From contig NW_019775896.1 in NCBI RefSeq assembly GCF_001039355.2, positions 1 to 25,103 on the forward strand: a stretch of 25,103 nt of DNA, written 5' to 3'. The notes under the pieces were generated by a model that had not been told where the DNA came from, searched no databases, and saw only the letters and a program-made list of their open reading frames with translations. Positions 1-9,850 of the stretch are shown here, in pieces. Numbering within the stretch: the first letter of the stretch is position 1; the number at the start of each line of letters is the position of its first letter. Both the position numbers and the translations under genes were made by a program. This DNA is from Lingula anatina. Lineage: Eukaryota > Brachiopoda > Lingulata > Lingulida > Lingulidae.

Positions 1-583
1 AGTCGGAAGGTATACTAGTTATCAACCTAATGGGTGCGGCACAGTAGATTATGTGGTGTGTAGCTCTGAAATCGCTAGAAGTATTTTGTTCTTTGTTCTT
101 TAAAGTAGAGGACCTGACCTCCTACTCAGATCATTGCCTACTTCAATACATCTTACCCTGTCATATTACCCAGAAAAATTCACATGCAAGCAATGTACAT
201 CCTGTGCCATCAAAATATAGGTGGTCAAAAGACTCAGGTGAAAAATTTTTAAGTGCTCTCTCCAGCGTAGAAAGCCAACAACTGATCTCATAATTTTATG
301 AAACCAGTAACCCTGAAAAGTTAGTAACTAGATTTAACACCATAATGAAATCTGCAGCAGACAAATCACTATGACAAATCACTATGTTGCATTAGGCAAT
401 TGAAAAAGAAACGACCAGTTAGAAAAAAAAGTGTGGTACACAAAGCCAACAACTGATCTCAAATTTTTATGAAACCAGTAACCCTGAAAAGTTAGTAACT
501 AGATTTAACACCATAATGAAATCTGCAGCAGACAAATCACTATGTTGCATTAGGCAATTGAAAAAGAAACGACCAGTAAGAAA
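1..583 (+). mobile_element. LINE fragment: endonuclease domain end and start of linker, decayed
   Basis: The first 300 bases encode the C-terminal part of an apurinic-type endonuclease of a non-LTR retrotransposon. One frame reads QPNGCGTVDYVVCSSEIARS, then a frameshift near position 95 leads to FFKVEDLTSYSDHCLLQY. The TVDYV and SDH blocks are the conserved catalytic end of this nuclease family, which nicks the target DNA. The first TAA at 292-294 and the frameshift show that it is dead. From 271 onward the sequence is duplicated in tandem (271-441 and 442-583). The element continues after an insertion at 1244. The exact clade (CR1, Jockey or relative) cannot be fixed without the reverse transcriptase core. 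Confidence 0.85.
271..583 (+). repeat. Tandem duplication inside the LINE, offset 171 bp
   Basis: The stretch starting AAAGCCAACAACTGATCTCA at 271 recurs at 442 and runs near-identically through CTGCAGCAGACAAATCACTATG to GAAACGACCAGT. Copy 1 ends GTGTGGTACA at 440, the same sequence found at 1251 where the LINE resumes after the R1 insertion. Copy 1 also has a private 13-bp tandem duplication (ACAAATCACTATG twice, about 360-385). Copy 1 therefore preserves the uninterrupted LINE sequence across the site where R1 entered copy 2. Confidence 0.9.
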
Positions 584-1246
584 ACAAGGCAGGAAAGCTG
601 TCAAATGTACAGACAAAAACCAGAAAATAAAAACGCAGGAAATAGGATACTGTCAATTCTGATGCACTAATGTATTATGCTTACTGTAACTGCATAGCCA
701 ACATCAAATTCTAATTCTGCATAACAGTGGATTAGGATGAAAGTAAAATGTGTATTATGAATGTATTATGAATATTCATCAGTTCTGTAAGTTTCAAGCC
801 AAAAGGTAAAACGGTTTTCCACTTATTGTGTTATCGGTGTTGCATATATGCTGAAAAAAGTGAAAAAACAGCATTACTTCCATAAAATTGACCCGATAGC
901 TCTGATTTTCGAACTTGACCTGCATATTATGAATATTCATCAGTTTTATAAGTTTCAAGCCAAAAAGTAAAAAGGTTTTTCACTTATCATGTTATCGGTG
1001 TTATAATAATGCTAAAAAAAGTGAAAAAAACAGCATAACTTCCCTAAAAATGGCCCAATCATGCTGATTTTCGAAGTTGTCCTGCGTATTATGAATATTC
1101 ATCAGTTCTGTGAATTTGAATATAAAATGTAAAACGGTATTCCACTTATCGTGTTATCGCTGAGTGCACGGTGACGGCCTACGGCGACGGCGACGACAGA
1201 CGCAGGTCACCTGCTATATGTACAGACACATCTGTGTCTGTACATA
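584..1246 (+). mobile_element. R1 element, full-length copy with three tandem modules
   Basis: Starts ACAAGGCAG and ends in a 12-bp perfect stem (TGTACAGACACA pairing with TGTGTCTGTACA) that finishes TGTACA. The core holds about three modules of 161-162 bp, each beginning near AATATTCATCAGTT (771, 932 and 1094). No coding capacity is seen, so it is non-autonomous. It lies inside the second copy of the LINE duplication. The empty site at 411-442 reads AG, eight As, GTGTGG; the filled site has three or four As before R1 and five after, so target duplication is absent or a single base. Together with the terminal hairpin this favours a rolling-circle (Helitron or Helentron-like) origin, as proposed for HINE/pearl elements. 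Assignment is inference. Confidence 0.8.
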
Positions 1247-2115
1247 AAAAGTGTGGTACACAAGATCTCTGCTAGAAATGAAACAAGAACTAAAAACTTC
1301 AGCAAAATCTAGAAGTAAATACCCAAATGACCCAGTTGTGGTGGGGACTTTTTATAAATCCCTAAATAAATACAAAAGAGCTTACAAAAAAGCCTCTTAT
1401 GAATACAAGGCGGGCCTCCATGAAAAACTTCAAAATATGGAAGGGAAAGATCCAAAGGCTTTTTGGCAAACTGTACAAGATCTAAACACTAGTAAAAATA
1501 ACTCAAATTCTACAGAGCATGTTGATCCGCTAAATTTTTTTGAACATTTAAAAAAACTCAGCAGAAGTGCTGATTTAGGCAAATACGACGACAACTTAAA
1601 ACAAATGCTTGAGTCTCAGTTGCCAGTTAAAGAGGCTGAAATGCGAATTTTGACAGTTAAGATCATGAAATAACACAGGCCGAAATATTTATATAATTAA
1701 GCAAATCAAGACTCTAGGGACAGGCAAATCTTAGTGTGAAGATAGAGTCACCAATGAAATGTTGAAAGCGAGTACGGCAATCATACTGTAGTACAAGTCC
1801 TGCATAAACTATTCAATGCAGTATTTTTGAGTAAACAATACCCAAAAATATGGAATACAAGTTTCATTGTTCCCATCCATAAATCTGGTGATCCCAGTAA
1901 TGTAGACAATTACCGCGGTATCTCTATATCAAGTTGTGTAGGAAAACTATATAATTCTATTCTGCTTTCAAGACTGAAAAATTAAGATATGCTCACAACA
2001 GAGTGTCCCTCAACCCAACTAAACTGGTTTCATGGAAGGACATAGCACTTACAATAACTTATTTGTCCTGAAATCTATAGTCACAAAGTTAACAAGATCT
2101 AGGAAATCAAGTGGA
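1244..2115 (+). mobile_element. LINE fragment: linker and start of reverse transcriptase, decayed
   Basis: The open frame at 1251-1673 (VWYTRSLLEMKQELKTSAKS ... EGKDPKAFWQTVQDLN) is the basic linker between endonuclease and reverse transcriptase, with the typical ...KDPKAFW... block. From about 1745 broken frames give VLHKLFNAVFLSKQYPKIWN and then FIVPIHKSGDPSNVDNYRGI, the first conserved reverse transcriptase motifs (PIHKSGD, NYRGISI). Several stops and frameshifts follow and the similarity ends near 2115, before the catalytic aspartate motif. The element lies outside SMC4, downstream of its stop codon on the opposite strand. Confidence 0.88.
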
Positions 2116-2303
2116 AATGTAAGATTTCACTGTGCCTCTCTTGGATCCTGACATCCTGAATCTGACCAGAGTTGATGTCACACCAAGTCCATCCTCTGGA
2201 GTACCATCTGCCATACTGTTTTCTGATGTCTCCCCTAGACACACAATACTACACATCCCAACAGAAGAAGAATATAGGGAAATCGGTTTTATCTTTTCTA
2301 AGG
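2116..2303 (+). other. Unrecognised coding-like fragment cut by a MITE
   Basis: An open stretch beginning near 2132 reads LLDPDILNLTRVDVTPSPSS and later FSDVSPRHTILHIPTEEEYR, with a more protein-like composition than nearby frames. It does not match the continuation expected for the LINE reverse transcriptase. It ends where the hAT-like MITE begins at 2304. It may be the remnant of a host exon or of another mobile element; I cannot name it. Confidence 0.2.
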
Positions 2304-2470
2304 CAGGAGCGGATTTAGGCCGTCTTCTGGGTCTTCCGGAAGATGGTCAGATTTTCAAGTTTACATTGAAAGGTGTCTAATTTTTCCGTCGGAAGACGGT
2401 CAAAAATGAAGAATGGATCAACAAAGATAATTTGGAAGACTGTCAGAAAATATCTCTGAATCCGCCCCTG
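2304..2470. mobile_element. hAT-like MITE, 167 bp
   Basis: The terminal inverted repeats are CAGGAGCGGATTTAG on the left and, read inward from the right, CAGGGGCGGATTCAG: 13 of 15 identical. Termini of the CAGGGGCGGAT type are common in animal hAT transposons and their MITEs. A direct TAAGG flanks both ends (2299-2303 and 2471-2475), shorter than the 8 bp expected for hAT, so the superfamily call is tentative. The interior has further GGAAGA(C/T)-type inverted and direct motifs and no coding capacity. Confidence 0.7.
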
Positions 2471-2628
2471 TAAGGGGCATTTGTCAATATGTAAATAGTT
2501 TTTCAATAACTTTCTACAAAGGTGGGTTAGTTAAGTATAGTTTAAACTTTATTTTTGTATTGTATTATTGTATTACAGAATGTTTAAATATTTTTGATAT
2601 GATTTTTGATCAGACATATCAGAATGAA

Positions 2629-2691
2629 CTCCTCTCTCTCTTTCTTTCTCTTTCTCTCTCTCTCTCATAACTCTCTCGCTCTCTCTCTTAT

Positions 2692-2729
<38 letters not shown>

Positions 2730-2745
2730 TATAACTCTTTCTCAT
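2629..2745. repeat. CT-rich microsatellite with ATAACTCTCT interruptions
   Basis: A long (CT)n/(CTTT)n tract is interrupted three times by a TATAACTC-type unit, indicating a higher-order expansion of a compound repeat. No gene was seen around it. Confidence 0.9.
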
Positions 2746-3813
2746 ATTTGTTATGAGGAAATTACTGGTATAGCCTATACAAGTTGCAAGGGTAACTTTT
2801 TAAGTATAAAGTTAATGTTTTGTTTGTTGTGCATCATCAGAAACAATGCAAGATGCTGGATATTGTGCTTTGTTCTTTGCAATTTTATCAATTTGCCATT
2901 TTAATGTATTTAAAAATTGTCCACATATTATTAAACTTGAGTTTTGTTTGATATTTTATTTTTAGTGTCATATATTTTAAAATCTTTTCTTTTTTTAATT
3001 GTATTTTTGATATGAAAGAAGTCATAACTCCATGGTTTTATTTTTCTCATATGACTCATATTTTGTGTCCAGATTGGACTTGGTATATAAGATGTAAGAA
3101 ACTTTCTATTTTCTACAAGAGCCTGCTGCAGAGAAGTTCATCTAGTTTTGAAAAGTAAGGGAAAAAATCATAAAGCCATGGTTTTCTTTCTTCTAATGAG
3201 GCACATGTTTATTTTGTATGTAAAAAACTGTATTTAGCTTAGATTTACCTTTTTTGTATTGTTTATTTTGAAATCTTTTATAACAGTTTTTTATCACTCA
3301 CATATTTTTCATGTCCATATTGGACCCTGGTGAAAATAATCTCTTTGCATTGTATAGATTATAGCTGTCAATATTTATTGCTTAGCTAAGTCTTAGAATA
3401 TATCAGCATTTTTTACTTTCAGCTGCTTAATTCCAAGGGCTGACCACCAAAAACCCTGGGCTGTGAAAAACTGCATGTAGGGCTCTTTTCTTTTGCTTTT
3501 CTCAAATTTCTCCAATTAAGAATGTTCAGGTGCCTTCCCCTTCCTCAGAAAGAGGGAGTTAGGTTTTTGGTTCTATCTGTCATTTATGTTTAGTAAATAG
3601 ATTGAATGGATTCTGAATCATAAACTGTAATTAATTAAATTCACAATTCATTGCCAGAGCCTAAAAAGCATTTGATGATACTTTATGGGAGCCCTTATTT
3701 TGGTCATTTTTGGAAAATAAAAACTATTTTACAATTTGGCTTACAATATAGCTCTACTAGAGCAAAATCTTGGAAGAAATTTGGAAGAAAAAATCCTGTC
3801 TAACACGCACCAG
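2746..3813. other. AT-rich intergenic sequence without recognised features
   Basis: Strongly T-rich on the plus strand, with two loosely similar passages (about 3003-3060 and 3160-3210, both with CATGGTTTT and TTCT/TTTCT tracts) that may be an old duplication. No coding, RNA or clear mobile feature was found. It lies downstream of the SMC4 stop. Confidence 0.5.
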
Positions 3814-3917
3814 CCTAGGATCCTATAAGATCCTGTAGGACTTTTTCCTATAGAATCTTCTAGGAAATTGGGCCAATTTCCTATAGAATCCTACAGGATC
3901 TTATAGGATCCTATAGG
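3814..3917. repeat. Large imperfect palindrome built from TCCTATAGGATCC-type units
   Basis: The outer arms (3816-3840 and 3888-3912 approximately) are complementary over 25 bases, with the block AGGATCCTATAAGATCCTGT on the left. The inner arms around 3862-3884 (TAGGAAATTGG and CCAATTTCCTA) pair around a centre at 3871. The left arm has an extra copy of a TCCTATAGAATC-like unit, so the hairpin has one bulge. The repeated palindromic GGATCC and CCTATAGG words suggest growth from a short seed or a small foldback element. No flanking target duplication is obvious. Confidence 0.8.
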
Positions 3918-6900
3918 ACTATTTTCGTAAGGGTCATATAATAGATCAAAAAAGTCAATTGCGGTGGTTGTACTGGATTGCTTTGTGTTACAACCACCTG
4001 TTCCAGTAGTTGGCCTGGACCAACATATCATTTACATGGACCAAATGTAATAGGGGTGAAGCTTCCCATAGTTCAAAAAGTAAATTGCTGCAAATTGTCG
4101 GGAATGACTTGCAACTTACTGAGACCATTCACAACAGGTGACACACTTCCAGGAGTACAAAGTGTCAATTGGGGTAGTCAGGCTGGAGGAACTATTGTAA
4201 TTTACATGTTGGGCTGGACCATCTTGCATAAGTTACATGGATCAATTGCAATGGATAAGACACTTTCGTAATTTACACTGATCAATTGCCACAAGTGGAT
4301 GCTTCTTGTAGTCTTGGACATAATAAAGTTATTATGTCCAAGTTGTAGTATATGTCTCACATGCTGATGGACTGTACTGACTTGGAAAATTTTCAAGGAC
4401 TTATCTTGAAAGGTGCTACACTTACAAATGCCGAATATCTTTCATTTGCAGCACAAATGTGTGCTGACAAGCTTAAAACTAACATACTGAATACACATCC
4501 ATGTTCTAGAGTTATTAATTAGACATTGTCCAGTAAATGAACAAATAAGTTGGGAAAAAACCTTAACAAAGATTTCTCAACTGAATTCCATCCATTTTTT
4601 GGCCAATATAACCCAGATAATTTCCCACCTGAATCCCCCATGGATAAGTGCCAAAAATCCAAAATGGTTACCAATGCATAGGGGAGGGTGTTTTAGTAGG
4701 CATATCTTGGAAACTGGGTAACTTAAAAATTTGTAATAGGTATCATTTCTAATGTTAAAAGGCATGGCCATTCATTTGAAAAAAAATTTGGAAGTCACCA
4801 GAGGTCAAAATCATGCCTAAATATAAAGCTCAATCTCGAAAAAGGACCAAAATAGCTTTTAAAAAATATAGCATCCACTTTCTTTATTCCTTCAGAGATG
4901 AACTTTTTATGATTGCCATAGCACTGGTAGAGGTCTTGTAGGGTTCATGAGGAGAAGGGTACTTGCCTGCATTGCAGCTAGGGGAGGGCACACATGTTAC
5001 TGTACTACATGTATATACTACCATTTATGCAACACTAATGTATGAAAAAATAACAAAAAAAAAAAACAAAAAAAAAATGCATTTCTTTTTGGCCAGTATA
5101 TATTTATAATGTATTTATTTATAGTCTTAAGTCATTTTAACATGATCAGTAGTCTAAACTTGGATAAATTAATAATATAGGATAGATGAAATCAAATAAA
5201 TGTTACCAAATACAATAGTGATGTACAGGGCCACATGGCCTTATTTCTTACATATTTTAAAATGTTCTCCACTTTTTTTTTTGTAATGTTTCCCAAAAAT
5301 CTTCCAAAAACATTATGAAAACTTTCCTGAAGAATGTTTCCCAAACTTTATGGTAACATAAACCTAACATTCTCCCAAAATTCAGGGATTATGTTTTATT
5401 GCCCTAAACAAGTTACTGAAAGATAATGAAAGAACAAGTCAGTAAATCATTGATAATTTAGCCTAAAGCAAAATGGATAATGGGCCACAAACAGGTTGTC
5501 CTATATCACGGAAAAGAATGAAACAACTTCATGTTGTAATTTTAACAGAATATTTATTTGACTAAATTAAAAGATACATGGTACAAACATTGTCAAATCC
5601 AAGCTTTAATCAGGACCTCTCTCCCTTTTCAGGATTCCTTGAGATTATGTACAACTTTATAAATTACAATGTCAGTCAGATAAACCATAAGCCTAATGAT
5701 TACTTTAAACACAAGTTTGCCCCTGCCTGGTGGGCTAACACAGTGCATCATATAATCTACTCACTGGCTACAGGGTGCACTAGTAGTCGGTTATAATATT
5801 GTTGTATGGCACCCTGTGCTATTTCACTTGATCAACTCACCAGACATGCCCTTTTATTTGTATTTGTCAGATGCTGAGTAGTTCATACTTAAATTTTGTA
5901 TACTATTTTAAAAGCCCTTGATATCAGAGGGTATGCATAATCTACTTCTAGATTACCAGGCTCGAGTCAAAAACTATAAAATCTTAACTTCAGAGGTGTG
6001 AAATATTATCTACTTGTATATGCCAAGTTTCAATGTGCGAATATGATCATTTATGCATTGAGAAAAATACCATAACATATTAAATTCCAATGATTGAATT
6101 AATAATATCAAGATTTTAAAATTAAATTGGGATAATAATACCCATTTATTGTGGTCCCTGACAATTTACTTTTTAAGTTCATCAGTGCATTTCAACATAT
6201 AGTGTCTTTTACTAAAAAAATTTGCAGATCTGTTGCAGAAATAAGGTATCTCATATGCTATGTTGGTTTCACAATACTTTGAGAATAGAATGATATAGGT
6301 CACATCTATTTTTGCTGTCTTCCCCAGTCGCATGCCAGGGTAAACTGGGTACACGTGCAAACATATCTCATTTAAAACACCAGGTTTTATATAAAATGGT
6401 TACTTATTCACTCCAAGCAACTATAAAAGCAATTGTTTCCTTACTTTTTCCTTGATTAGGTGAGAATTGCTATACTGGTGACTCCCCAAAGAGTAAATCA
6501 AATACTTTACTATCATCACAAGTTTTCTGATATCCTGCTTTTAATGGGCAGGAATTAAATACTCTTTCAGGGACCTTTATGCCAATGGAGCGACTTCCAA
6601 CTGCATGTCAAATTGTCTTCAAATTGAATGAACATTTCTAGGGCCTTCTAAAATCTACTAAAAAAAAATGTTTTCTCCAGACAGAAGAATATGTACGAAA
6701 AAATTTATAAGAAATACGGTAAACTTTGTCGAGTTATTTTAAACAGTTTAGTGTTTAAACTGTCATGAGATTGTTAGTGTAATGCTATTCACTATGAATT
6801 ACTATTAAAACATTGAGGAAAGCTCATGTTGATACCAACTTAGGCTGATAATCTGTACCAGCATCTGTATCAAAAGCTAGTTTTCAGAACAGTGCAAATT

Positions 6901-7026
6901 TGGAAAAGAATAAAAATTACAAACAGGCTCAAAAAGCAGAAGACATCAAAGAATTCCATACATGTGATAGACCTTTTACACAAAACTTTATGCCTCAAAG
7001 TGACATATTGTAAAATATTGTACAGA
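3918..7026. other. Intergenic stretch, mostly featureless
   Basis: At 4000-4290 a short phrase like TTACATGGATCAATTGC recurs in variants (about 4030, 4232, 4273), suggesting an old short-unit repeat. 4313-4342 is a perfect hairpin. Poly-A and poly-T runs occur near 5055 and 5272. Open frames at 3978-4271 and 5578-5796 show no family resemblance and are not supported as genes. No exon of SMC4 falls here, as its stop is at 8791. Confidence 0.5.
4313..4342. repeat. Perfect 14-bp stem hairpin
   Basis: CTTGGACATAATAA pairs exactly with TTATTATGTCCAAG around a two-base AG spacer. It may be a relic of a foldback element; no function is visible. Confidence 0.8.
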
Positions 7027-7946
7027 ACAAGGCAGCAAAGCTGTCAAATGTACAAAAATAAATAAATAAATAAAGATACACAAAATAGGTCACTTTGTCA
7101 ATTCTGATGCAATAATACATTATGCTCAACTGCAAAGTCAACATCAAAATGTTACTATGCACAAAAGGTACAGTGTAATACCAATAGGAGGGGGGAGGGG
7201 GGGATTGTCCTGATACTCAATCCTAGGAATCATTCTTGTAAGTTTGAAAAATGATAAGTAACAGTTTTCTTTTCATAACATTTATGGTGACAGTGCACTA
7301 AGTAGTTTTTTTTTTTTTGTTGCTGTCAATTTTGATGCAATATTACATAATGATAAACTGTATAATTACCAACAATTACCTCCTATTAATAGCATGGACA
7401 TTTAAAAATTTGATTGCAACTTCACTTCACTCCCCTGCGAGTTGTAAGTCCCACATTGAAAATTCCCCATATGGGAATAATGCTTAACAGCATAATGACC
7501 ATCAATTTTTAATAACATAATAAAATCATCATGAATATTCAGAAAATGTGACTTGCAAAGGTATTCAAGCCAACTGAAGTTCAAAGTCACACCTTGAAAG
7601 TGCCAATATATGAAAAATTAAATTTTCACAAAAAACTGTATATTAAACTTCAAGAAAATTACTAATGAGAGATTTTCCAACTGAAGCCTTATTTCAGTCC
7701 TGTGTTTTCCTGTTAGTGTGAGAGGAGTAAGTGACATGGTTTCCCTTTAATGGTCACTATGGAGGCAATGCCCAAAATAGGTTTTTCTTCAACTCAACTT
7801 GGTTTTATGAATATTCATATGTTCTGTAAGTTTGAAGCCAAAAAGTTAAACCATTTACCACTTATCATTATCAGTGAATGTGCACGGTGACGACGATGGG
7901 GACAACAGACGCAGGTGACGGCTATATGTACAGACACATCTGTACA
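7027..7946 (+). mobile_element. R1 element, complete divergent copy
   Basis: Begins ACAAGGCAGCAAAGCTGTCA and ends with the short form of the terminal hairpin (TGTACAGA, CACA loop, TCTGTACA) at 7927-7946. The interior contains an AAAT microsatellite (7055-7073), a G-rich tract (7187-7203), a diverged type of module with GATGCAATATTACATAATG words, and one 161-bp-type module start (AATATTCAT near 7808) before the GC-rich subterminal block. It is non-coding and lies just downstream of the SMC4 last exon. Confidence 0.75.
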
Positions 7947-8540
7947 AAAAATATTTCAATAAAGCTGCTACGTATTCAAACTTTTAATCTTGCTAGGCCC
8001 ATAAGAGTTCAAATTCATATGCAAAAAATCCCAATATAAAAATAATGAAGACAGTGCACAACATAATGTTACTAGCCAGGGCTTCAGGTGGATGGGAGTG
8101 AAGAGGCACATTTTGAAAACGCCAGTGTTTGAAAAAATAAGAAAGCATAACAAAAGATATACTCAAATAGAGCTGCTACTTAAAAATTCAATTCAGCTGC
8201 ATTAACATACAATGAATCACCCCACCAAGTTTGAGGATAATAAAGTGCAGTTTTTTTTTTATCTTAAGCATAAATGTTGACAGTATACAATTTTTTTTGT
8301 AAATTTATACACAATATAATGCAACATTTAAGTGCATAATATTACCAATTCTTATCAATTATATAATACTGTCAAGGCAGACTTTCAAAAACTGTATGTG
8401 GCACAGGTTTCAGTCTCTTCCAACACATTTTATGTACTCATTTAACGATCACTTGCTAATTAATAAGGTAAGTGATTTTATAGCTCTGTTATTGTTGGAG
8501 GTTCAGTCACACCTTGAAAATGACAATATGTAAAAAATTA
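7947..8540 (+). repeat. Diverged R1-type module sequence
   Basis: Words shared with other R1 interiors recur in order: GGCCCATAAGAGTTCAAATT, TTTTGAAAACGCCAGTGTTTG, and at 8508 a CAGTCACACCTTGAAAATG phrase. These match the pattern at 22300-22360 and 25045-25075. Neither R1 end is seen, so this is an old fragment or an internal expansion. It may be part of the SMC4 3' untranslated region. Confidence 0.5.
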
Positions 8541-8790
8541 ACATGTCATTTGCAGTATTTCCATGCTTCTTTACAAATGTGTGAATTCCTCTGCATAAGT
8601 AACATTGCATTACATTCAATACAAGTGAGAAACCTATTTACGAAGCATTATCAACTTCCTTCTTAGCAAATACAATGTCACACCAGAGAGATAGTGTTGA
8701 TAATGAGATCTACGCAATATCAATGTCACACCAGAGGGGCAGCTATGATACTGGCATCAATTTTGATTCAACTGACGTCCATTTTCCTAC

Positions 8791-8958
8791 TTAAGCATCC
8801 TGCTGCACTTCTTGTAGAGGCAGAGACAGTTTCTTTGGATTGATTGTCACAGACTTGGTAGCATTGTTGGTCTTATAAATTCCCACCAGACGATCAGCCA
8901 GTTCAAACATGTTGTTACGCAGTGAGATGATGATAAATTGTGCATTTTTGGTACGTTC
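8791..8958 (-). CDS. SMC4: SMC4 last coding exon with stop codon
   Basis: 55 codons and a TAA stop (8793-8791), starting ERTKNAQFIIISLRNNMFE in phase 0 after an acceptor TTTTTAG. The run KNAQFIIISLRNNMFELADR is the conserved last beta strand and switch region of the SMC4 head, where SMC proteins have a non-histidine residue in the ABC H-loop position. The tail GIYKTNNATKSVTINPKKLSL aligns with vertebrate SMC4, while the last ten residues (LQEVQQDA) are lineage-specific. Together the four exons give the C-terminal 256 residues of a protein that is usually about 1,300 residues long. The 3' untranslated region runs leftward into repeat sequence, and no perfect AATAAA was found on this strand close to the stop. 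Confidence 0.97.
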   Translation of the reverse strand, partial: ERTKNAQFIIISLRNNMFELADRLVGIYKTNNATKSVTINPKKLSLPLQEVQQDA

Positions 8959-9850
8959 CTAAAAAGATACAAGAGAAATCAATGTTAAGACTGGCTGCAT
9001 CAAGTGATCACTTTGCTCAATATATCTATGACTTGAACATCTTTAAAAGGTTTTTAAAATTTATAAGAGTAAGACTTTTTCACAACTACATGTTTTGTTG
9101 TTTCCTCTGTATCCTTTGGGACTGAGCAGAAAGGTGAAGATTCGAGGCTTCCCATGTCAGGGTCTCCCTATAGGGCTTGAAGTCATAGCTCCATAACTAA
9201 AATGTGATCATGAGCCTTGGGGTTGTTCCAGAATTTGTAATAAGGAGAGAGACCATATTGATATCGAGCAAGCAGAAGTTTCTCGCATTGGCCCTCCTTA
9301 AAATGGATTCTGATATTTACTATGTGTGTGTAAAGGTGCACATAACTGTCAATTGATAGCCAGACACTGACTCAACAGTAAACCATATAGAAAACAAAAT
9401 TACAGACACCACCAAAAGTGTTGTGCTTGACATGCATTACAATACACACACATGCTGGTGGATGTGTTTGTGTGCTATTTCACTGGTAGAAACACATCTG
9501 ATTACCTGTCTCAGCCAAATATGCTTTTGCCAATTTGGCAAAATCTTGTTCAACACCCATATTAAAAAAATTTTTTCACCAGCATATGTGACATTTGGCA
9601 ATACTAGCAAGCCCTTACATGAAACAAGAAGTTTCTTGCTCAGAAGCAAACTTTTAGGATCAAAAGAGCCAAGTAAGTCCCACTGTACACAATTCTGCAC
9701 AGCAGTTTTTTTGATGGCAGGTTCAACTCTTGTGTTATGATTTCATCTATTCCACAAATTCTGAAGTCCGTCAATTGTTTTACAGAAGTGTCACTGATAA
9801 AGACCTTAAGATGAATTTTCAGTTCTAAGCACACAAGAGATACAACCAGA
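8959..9850. other. Left part of the last SMC4 intron, nothing recognised
   Basis: No exon of SMC4 is expected here, since flanking exon phases and protein sequence join directly. A perfect 9-bp palindrome TTTTGCCAA/TTGGCAAAA sits at 9525-9543. Overlapping open frames on both strands at 9423-9740 look like chance. Confidence 0.5.

Noticed and set aside
771-1150. CRISPR-like array
   Set aside because: The 161-bp units are contiguous and diverged, without spacers, in an animal genome.
3978-4271. 97-codon plus-strand open frame
   Set aside because: No recognisable family or motif, no splice context, and it overlaps short repeated TTACATGGATCAATTGC-type phrases.
7187-7203. G-quadruplex regulatory element
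   Set aside because: The G runs could fold, but they lie inside an R1 copy and not near a promoter; probably simple sequence.
9423-9740. Overlapping open frames on both strands
   Set aside because: Neither has a motif or splice support, and the flanking SMC4 exons join without it.
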